Source: Devosia sp. | Lineage (GTDB): Bacteria; Pseudomonadota; Alphaproteobacteria; Rhizobiales; Devosiaceae | Length of the DNA: 64,000 bases | Assembly (NCBI RefSeq): GCF_025809055.1 | Contig: NZ_CP075529.1 | Span: forward strand, 3,025,501 to 3,089,500 | Direction: 5' to 3' | In this document: positions 59,288-64,000 of the stretch, piece by piece | How the letters are laid out: each line of letters starts with the position of its first letter | Numbering within the stretch: the first letter of the stretch is position 1 | The notes under the pieces: model-generated | Databases searched by the model: none | Told to the model about the DNA's origin: nothing | What the model saw: only the letters and a program-made list of their open reading frames with translations | Made by a program: the position numbers and the translations under genes

Positions 59288-60322
59288 CTATTCCTCGGCC
59301 TCAAGCACTGCGACGCGGGCCGCCAGGGTCTGCACGGCGGCGATGAGGGGGGCGATGAACTGGTCATAGCGCAGGGCCTGGGGGCTTTCGGCATCGCCCG
59401 GCCTGCCCAGTACATGGCCGCCGAAACCGGCAGCCCCGGCGTGGCCTGCAGCCACGGCCACCTCCTGGGCGATGAGGCCGTAATGGACCTGACCATCATC
59501 CTTGAGCCAGCGGAAGCGTACCGGGTTCAGCGACAGGATGAAGTCGAGCCCGAGATCGGTCGGCGCAATCTCGGTCTTGAGGCGGGCATCGGAGGTCTGG
59601 ATGGTGCCGGTGGCCGACCACACGGCCGACCAGCGGGCGCCGCTGGCACCGAGCGTATGGGCATTGTCGGAGGCTGGCCGGGTCGAGCCGCCCATGGTCA
59701 CGACCCCGGTCGCGGCGGTGATGGTGATGGCGTCGGTCCAGGCAGAGCCGTCCGGGCTGGTCTTGATGCGCCAGTTCCGGTCGCCCATCAGCCCCATTTC
59801 GGCATAGCCGGTCCAGTTCGACTGGAACAGCACGCTGCCGCTGTCGCTGTCGCCGGACTTGTTGATCTTGAGCTGATGCCCGGACCCGGCATGGGTGAAC
59901 AGGCTCGCACCCGAGGCCAGCGCCAGCCGATTGGTGTCGTCGGCCGAGGTATTGATACCAAGCTGGCCAAGACCGGAGCCGGGCGCGGCGATGCTGATCC
60001 AGGCGCTGCCGTCGAACAGCTTGAGCGCGGCGGCGCCGCGATCATAGACCAGCCAGCCCTGGGCCGGGTCGTAGAAGCGCCAGCCCCCGGACTGGAAGGC
60101 CGCAATCTCCCCAGTGTGGCCCGACCAGGCCCCGGTAGCGCCCCCGGGCACGATATGGGCGTCGCCTTCCATGGGGCTCGGCGGCGGGGTGGTCGTGCCT
60201 GACGTTTCCACCACCGGCTGCACAAGCGCATCCAGCATCAGGAGGGCTTCGTTGTGGGTGATATGCTTGAGGGCCTGATTGGCGGCGATGAAGGGCAGGG
60301 TGAGGCGGGCGGTTTCGTCCAT
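59288..60322 (-). CDS. Phage tail-fibre-like protein: DUF2793 plus S74 chaperone domain
   Basis: A 344-residue protein. The N-terminal ~100 residues fit DUF2793 (RLTLPFIAANQALKHITHNEALLMLDALVQP). The middle is a beta-rich shaft (GSVLFQSNWTGYAEMGL, ITITAATGVVTMGG). The C-terminal ~95 residues are a Peptidase_S74 intramolecular chaperone with TSDARLKTEIAPTDLGLDFILSLNPVRFRW and a closing coiled coil (AVQTLAARVAVLEAEE). S74 domains self-cleave before the conserved Ser, here the Ser of TSDARLK, after helping the trimer fold. No other phage or tail genes are nearby. Confidence 0.88.
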   Translation of the reverse strand: MDETARLTLPFIAANQALKHITHNEALLMLDALVQPVVETSGTTTPPPSPMEGDAHIVPGGATGAWSGHTGEIAAFQSGGWRFYDPAQGWLVYDRGAAALKLFDGSAWISIAAPGSGLGQLGINTSADDTNRLALASGASLFTHAGSGHQLKINKSGDSDSGSVLFQSNWTGYAEMGLMGDRNWRIKTSPDGSAWTDAITITAATGVVTMGGSTRPASDNAHTLGASGARWSAVWSATGTIQTSDARLKTEIAPTDLGLDFILSLNPVRFRWLKDDGQVHYGLIAQEVAVAAGHAGAAGFGGHVLGRPGDAESPQALRYDQFIAPLIAAVQTLAARVAVLEAEE

Positions 60323-60382
60323 GATGGGCTCCAGAATATGTCTGGGCCCAGTGTGACGCTGCCGGCGCCGACGGGGATTAGT

Positions 60383-61213
60383 TCATACTGCGGCGACAGT
60401 CTTGCGCTGCGTGGCGATGAGCGCGACCACGAAGCTGGCGCTCATCAGCAGCACGATGGTCGGGGCCGGGGCACTGTCGAGGAAGAAGCTGAGATAGATG
60501 CCCACGAGGCTGCACCCCACCGAGATCGCAGTGGCGATCACCAGCATCTGTCCGAATTGCCGGGTCACGAGAAAGGCGATGGCGCCGGGCGCGATCAACA
60601 GGGCAATGACCAGCACGATGCCCACGGCCTGCAGCGCCCCCACAATGGTCAGCGAGATCAGCGCCAGAAGGCCATAGTGCAGCAACCGCACCGGCAGGCC
60701 GATGGCCCCGGCCTGCTGCGGATCGAAGATGAACAGCATGAGGTCGCGCCACTTGGCGACGACGAGCGCCGTCACCACCAGCGCGATGATGCCGGCAGTG
60801 ATGAGATCGCCCTGGCCGACGCCGAGCATGTTGCCGAACAGGATGTGATCGAGATGCACATCGGTGCGGATGGCGGTGTAGAGCACGATGCCGAGGCCGA
60901 ACAGGCCGGCAAAGACCACGCCCATGACCGTATCTTCCTTGATGCGGCTGTTTTCCTTGAGAAAGCCGACCGAGAGCGCGCAGAGCATGCCGGCGGCGAA
61001 GGCGCCGACGCCCAGCGGCAGCCCGACAATATAGGCGATGACCACGCCCGGCAGCACCGCATGGGAAATGGCATCGCCCATCAGCGACCAGCCCTTGAGC
61101 ACGAGGAAGCAGGAGAGCAGGGCCGTGGGCACCGCCACCAGCACGCCGATGGCCATGGCCTGCAGCATGAAGGGCAATTGGAACGGCCAGAGGGCCATGT
61201 CGAACCAGGTCAT
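60383..61213 (-). CDS. sitD: Mn/Fe ABC transporter permease SitD-like
   Basis: A 276-residue inner-membrane permease of the ABC-3 family with about eight hydrophobic segments. Typical blocks are LKGWSLMGDAISHAVLPGVVIAY and IKEDTVMGVVFAGLFGLGIVLY, then APGAIAFLVTRQFGQML. Its start overlaps the end of the sitC-like gene by 4 bases (ATGA type). Together with the next three genes it forms sitABCD. Confidence 0.9.
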   Translation of the reverse strand: MTWFDMALWPFQLPFMLQAMAIGVLVAVPTALLSCFLVLKGWSLMGDAISHAVLPGVVIAYIVGLPLGVGAFAAGMLCALSVGFLKENSRIKEDTVMGVVFAGLFGLGIVLYTAIRTDVHLDHILFGNMLGVGQGDLITAGIIALVVTALVVAKWRDLMLFIFDPQQAGAIGLPVRLLHYGLLALISLTIVGALQAVGIVLVIALLIAPGAIAFLVTRQFGQMLVIATAISVGCSLVGIYLSFFLDSAPAPTIVLLMSASFVVALIATQRKTVAAV

Positions 61214-62064
61214 TGGCCGATCTCCCTGGCAACGCGGCGGCGCTGGGCGATGAGCCCATGCTTGGGGGCGAGCACGAAGGCGATGAGGAAGACCAGGGTC
61301 TGCAGCACCACGATCACCCCGCCGGTGGCACCATCGAGGAAGAAGGAGATATAGGCGCCGAAGAACGAGGAGAGCACGCCCACGAGGATGGCGATGCCGA
61401 TCAGCCGGTGAAAGCGGTCGGTCAGCAGATAAGCCGTGGCGCCGGGGGTCACCACCATGGCGATGACGAGAAAGGCGCCCACGGTCTGCATGGCCGCCAC
61501 GGTGGCGGCGCTGAGCAGGGTGAAGAACACCCCCTTGAGCAGCGTGGTCCTGAGGCCGATGGAGCGGGCATGGCTCTCATCGAAGAAGGTGACCATGAGG
61601 TCTTTCCAGATGACGGCCATGACCAGAAGGGTGACGGCCGAGATGATGACCAGCTGCAGGGTCTCATTGGGCGTGATGGCGAGGATATTGCCCAGGACGA
61701 TGGATTGCACATCCACCGAGACCGGCGAGACCGAGACCATGAACAGGCCCAGCCCGAAAAAGCTGGTGAAGATCAGCCCGATCACCGCATCCTCGCGCAG
61801 CCGCGTGCGCTGCGACAGGAACAGCATGGCCGCGGCCGCCAGACCCCCCGAAATGAAGGCGCCGATGGAAAAGGGCAGGCCCAGCATATAGGCGCCGGCG
61901 ACGCCCGGCACGATGGAATGGCTCAGGGCGTCGCCGATCAGCGACCAGCCCTTGAGCATGAGATAGGCCGACAGGATGGCGCAGACGCCCCCGACCAGCG
62001 CCGAAACCCACATGGCATTGACCATGTAATCATAGGCAAACGGCTCGAGCAGATAGTCGATCAT
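61210..62064 (-). CDS. sitC: Mn/Fe ABC transporter permease SitC-like
   Basis: A 284-residue ABC-3 permease paralogous to SitD (LKGWSLIGDALSHSIVPGVAGAYMLGLPF, REDAVIGLIFTSFFGLGLFMVS, TPGATAYLLTDRFHRLIGIA). Its start overlaps the ATPase gene by 4 bases. SitC and SitD form the membrane channel for manganese, and possibly ferrous iron, import. Confidence 0.9.
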   Translation of the reverse strand: MIDYLLEPFAYDYMVNAMWVSALVGGVCAILSAYLMLKGWSLIGDALSHSIVPGVAGAYMLGLPFSIGAFISGGLAAAAMLFLSQRTRLREDAVIGLIFTSFFGLGLFMVSVSPVSVDVQSIVLGNILAITPNETLQLVIISAVTLLVMAVIWKDLMVTFFDESHARSIGLRTTLLKGVFFTLLSAATVAAMQTVGAFLVIAMVVTPGATAYLLTDRFHRLIGIAILVGVLSSFFGAYISFFLDGATGGVIVVLQTLVFLIAFVLAPKHGLIAQRRRVAREIGQ

Positions 62065-62930
62065 TTCTCGCCGCTCGACTGCTGATGGGTCTGCTGCCCC
62101 TGGGCGCCATAAAAGACCAGCGGCCTTTCGTCATCGGTCAAGACCGACAGGTGACGCGGATCGTCGTCGTCATGCAGGCCCGCGCCGGACAGCACGAAAT
62201 GGCGCAGCACGCCGCCAAAGGCTTCTTCGAGGCGTTCGCGCGTGAACACTTCGCTGGTTGGCCCATGGGCCAGGACCGTGCCCTTGACCAGGACGGTGCG
62301 GTCGCAGAATTCGGGCACCGAACCCAGATTGTGGGTGGAGACGAGGATGACCTTGCCTTCGTCGCGCAGGGCGCGGAGCAGGGCGATGATGGCATCCTCG
62401 GTCTTGACGTCGACCCCGGTAAAGGGCTCGTCGAGGAGGATCACCTCACCCTCCTGCGCCAGGGCGCGGGCGAGAAAGACGCGCTTCTTCTGCCCGCCCG
62501 AAAGTTCGCCGATCTGCCGCTTGGCATATTCGGTCATGTCGACGCGGGCCAGGGCCGCCGCCACCTTCTGCCGGTCGATCGGGCGGGGGATACGGAACAT
62601 GTTCATGTGGCCGAACCGGCCCATCATCACCACGTCCTCGACCAGAACCGGAAAATTCCAGTCCACTTCCTCGGATTGCGGCACATAGGCGACCAGGTTC
62701 TGCCGCTGCGCCTTGCGGCCGTCGCGGCCGAGGATGGAGATTTCGCCCGCCGCCAGCGGCACAAAGCCCATGATGGCCTTGAAAATGGTCGACTTGCCTG
62801 CGCCATTGACCCCCACCAGCGCGGTTATCGAACCGCGTGGCGAGAAGAAGCTGGCATGGCGCAGGGCGGTCGTGCCGTTCCGATAGGCGACCGTCGCGTC
62901 AGCGACCGAAATCCCCTGTTCCTGGGTCAC
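62061..62930 (-). CDS. sitB: Mn/Fe ABC transporter ATP-binding protein SitB-like
   Basis: A 289-residue ATPase. Walker A is VGVNGAGKSTIF, the signature is LSGGQKKRVFLARAL, Walker B is VILLDEPFTGVD, and the switch His is in VSTHNLG. PQSEEVDWNFPVLVEDVVMMGR is typical of metal-import ATPases. The start is a GTG at 62930 overlapping the sitA stop (GTGA); a longer frame upstream has no support. The C-terminal extension (DDDDPRHLSVLTDDERP) is acidic. Confidence 0.93.
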   Translation of the reverse strand: MTQEQGISVADATVAYRNGTTALRHASFFSPRGSITALVGVNGAGKSTIFKAIMGFVPLAAGEISILGRDGRKAQRQNLVAYVPQSEEVDWNFPVLVEDVVMMGRFGHMNMFRIPRPIDRQKVAAALARVDMTEYAKRQIGELSGGQKKRVFLARALAQEGEVILLDEPFTGVDVKTEDAIIALLRALRDEGKVILVSTHNLGSVPEFCDRTVLVKGTVLAHGPTSEVFTRERLEEAFGGVLRHFVLSGAGLHDDDDPRHLSVLTDDERPLVFYGAQGQQTHQQSSGEK

Positions 62931-63817
62931 TGGCTGAGGCCCTTGACGATGGTCTCGGTCGTGACCTTGAGCAGATCGAGATAGGTTGGGACGGGTCCAT
63001 CGGGCTCGGAGAGCGAGTCGACATAGAGCACCCCGCCATAGGCAATGCCGGTTTCGCGCGCCACCTGCTCGGCCGGACGCGGCGAAATGGTGGATTCCGA
63101 GAAGATCACCGGAATGCTGTGCTCGCGCACCGCGTCGATGACGTCCCGGACCTGGCGCGGCGTACCCTGCTGGTCGGCATTGATCGGCCAGAGATAGAGC
63201 TCCTTGAGGCCGAAATCGCGCGCCAGGTAGGAAAAGGCACCTTCCGAGGTCACGAGCCACCGCCTGTCCTCGGGAATGGCGGCGATGGCGGTGCGGATGG
63301 GGTCAACCGTGGCCCGGATCTTTTCCGAATAGGCGGCGGCATTGGCGGCATAGATTTCGGCATTGGCCGGATCGACCGTGCTCAGCGCCTTTTCGATATT
63401 GGCGACATAGATCAGCGCGTCATCCGGGCTCATCCAGGCATGCGGATTGGGCTTGCCCTCATAGGGGCCCTCGCCGATGCCGATGGGCTCGATGCCTTCG
63501 GTGACGATGAAATCGGGCACGTCGGGCAGGTTGTCGAGAAACTGGGCGAACCACTGTTCGAGATTGAGCCCATTCCACAGCACCAGATCGGCATCCTGGG
63601 CGGCGAGCAGGTCGCCCGGGGTCGGCTGGTAATTGTGGATCTCGGCGCCCGGCTTGGTCAGCGACACGACATCGGCCGCATCACCGGCCACATTGGCCGC
63701 CATGTCGGCCAGGATGGTGAAGCTGGTGACCGCCTTGATGCGCTCCTGGGCGCTGATTGGGGCAATGGCGAACAGGGGAAGTGTGGCAACAAGGGCGGTA
63801 AACAGGCGACGGCGCAT
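62927..63817 (-). CDS. sitA: Mn/Fe ABC transporter metal-binding protein SitA-like
   Basis: A 296-residue periplasmic metal-binding protein (ZinT/ZnuA superfamily, SitA/YfeA branch). A signal peptide (MRRRLFTALVATLPLFAIAPISAQ) is followed by SITKPG-like VSLTKPGAEIHNYQPTPGD (His ligand), KPNPHAWMSPDDALIYV (His), EGAFSYLARDFGLKELYLW (Glu) and the Asp in YVDSLSEPDG. There is no His-rich zinc loop, which points to Mn/Fe rather than Zn. The start at 63817 has GGAG 6 bases upstream. Two Mur-like boxes precede it. Confidence 0.93.
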   Translation of the reverse strand: MRRRLFTALVATLPLFAIAPISAQERIKAVTSFTILADMAANVAGDAADVVSLTKPGAEIHNYQPTPGDLLAAQDADLVLWNGLNLEQWFAQFLDNLPDVPDFIVTEGIEPIGIGEGPYEGKPNPHAWMSPDDALIYVANIEKALSTVDPANAEIYAANAAAYSEKIRATVDPIRTAIAAIPEDRRWLVTSEGAFSYLARDFGLKELYLWPINADQQGTPRQVRDVIDAVREHSIPVIFSESTISPRPAEQVARETGIAYGGVLYVDSLSEPDGPVPTYLDLLKVTTETIVKGLSQ

Positions 63818-63857
63818 CACGAACTCCGGACATCAATGCATCAAGCTATAATGCTTC

Positions 63858-63872
63858 TGCAAATCATTCGCA
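63858..63872. promoter_or_regulatory. Mur/Fur-like box 1 upstream of sitA
   Basis: TGCAAAT-C-ATTCGCA, a 7-1-7 dyad with one mismatch. It resembles manganese-responsive Mur boxes of alphaproteobacteria (TGCAAAT-type halves). Located 41 bases before the sitA start codon. Confidence 0.7.
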
Positions 63873-63879
63873 ACTAAAA

Positions 63880-63894
63880 TGCGAATGGTTCGCA
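63880..63894. promoter_or_regulatory. Mur/Fur-like box 2 upstream of sitA
   Basis: TGCGAAT-G-GTTCGCA, a 7-1-7 dyad with one mismatch, centre 22 bp from box 1. Both boxes probably bind Mur with manganese to shut off sitABCD. Confidence 0.7.
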
Positions 63895-63914
63895 ACAGAG
63901 TTGAACACGGACGC

Positions 63915-64000
63915 TCAGTCGAGATGCTGAAGCGCTGCGGCTATCCTGGCTTCGAAGCGCTCAAGCCGCTCAGGCGGCAGCTCTTCGGCGCCATAGAGCG
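63915..64000 (-). CDS. Unidentified gene, C-terminal end only
   Basis: The last 27 codons of a gene entering from the right edge: the product ends ELPPERLERFEARIAAALQHLD before a TGA at 63915-63917. The frame is open to the window edge. The tail is a charged helix and too short to assign a family. Its stop codon lies 20 bases from Mur-like box 2, so it is transcribed toward the sit promoter. Confidence 0.55.
   Translation of the reverse strand, partial: LYGAEELPPERLERFEARIAAALQHLD

Noticed and set aside
60254..62085. Two long plus-strand frames opposite sitC and sitD
   Set aside because: Their products are dominated by His, Gln, Asp, Glu and Gly and mirror hydrophobic codons of the permeases on the other strand. 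No ribosome sites or family motifs.
62931..63260. Extension of the SitB frame upstream to 63260
   Set aside because: It would overlap sitA by over 300 bases. The GTG at 62930 gives a normal ATPase length and a standard GTGA overlap.

Overview
The window is GC-rich chromosomal DNA from an alphaproteobacterium, most likely a Hyphomicrobiales (Rhizobiales) member close to Devosia or Pelagibacterium. This placement is an inference. It rests on MmcB, DUF1127 and DUF1236 proteins, an extensin-family protein, an MbfA-type ferritin-exporter preceded by Irr-like ICE boxes, a sitABCD operon preceded by Mur-like boxes, and many GC-rich intergenic palindromes of the kind common in rhizobia. I saw no rRNA, tRNA, CRISPR array, transposase or integrase.

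Left part (1-14.1 kb), sugar metabolism. It opens with the 3' end of an L-fuconate dehydratase gene and a strong hairpin. A minus-strand group follows (SnoaL-like protein, MFS exporter, MlrC-like M81 metallopeptidase, GlpR-like DeoR regulator). Divergent from it is a plus-strand operon: Gfo/Idh/MocA oxidoreductase, two MalFG-type permeases, a sugar-binding protein, a MalK-type ATPase, an RpiR-family regulator and a GH20 beta-N-acetylhexosaminidase. Together these look like an uptake and breakdown system for amino-sugar oligosaccharides.

14.1-31.4 kb, mixed chromosomal genes. A tightly packed minus-strand run holds three paralogous YbjJ-like MFS proteins with the DNA-repair gene mmcB inserted among them; a fourth paralog lies at 3.2 kb. 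Next come a degenerate receiver protein, LysR and DUF1127 genes, an aldo/keto reductase, an RlpA-like protein, 1-Cys peroxiredoxin, CreA, a partial amino-acid ABC transporter (one permease and a binding protein, no ATPase), YegP, a SelW-like protein, a cNMP-binding protein, a DUF1236 protein, glutathione peroxidase and an SH3 protein. A Crp/Fnr regulator is translationally coupled to a CHASE2 adenylate/guanylate cyclase, which is convergent with a FecR-domain protein.

31.4-40.3 kb. A 1203-residue fused restriction-methyltransferase (type IIG/IIL-like) has a visibly lower-GC specificity region and lies next to an unknown 191-residue protein. Cold-shock protein, lepA and an extensin-family protein follow.

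40.3-64 kb. Genes here include a LysR gene with a palindrome over its start codon, DadA-like and DUF1905 proteins, a copper-handling cluster (SCO, YcnI-PCuAC fusion, DUF2946-like), mbfA with two ICE boxes, a TetR gene and membrane protein with paired operators, a hydrolase, DUF2306 and LytTR proteins, GMC oxidoreductase with LysR, a higBA toxin-antitoxin pair with a doubled operator, trhO, an aldo/keto reductase, a thioredoxin-reductase-like flavoprotein, a Gfo/Idh/MocA protein, a VOC/TetR divergent pair with palindromic operators, an isolated phage-tail-like DUF2793/S74 protein, and sitABCD.

The least ordinary items are: the MFS array containing mmcB; the Crp-CHASE2 cyclase-FecR module; the mosaic methyltransferase; the paired palindromic operators with shared geometry; and the families of inverted intergenic repeats, one of which flanks an MFS gene.
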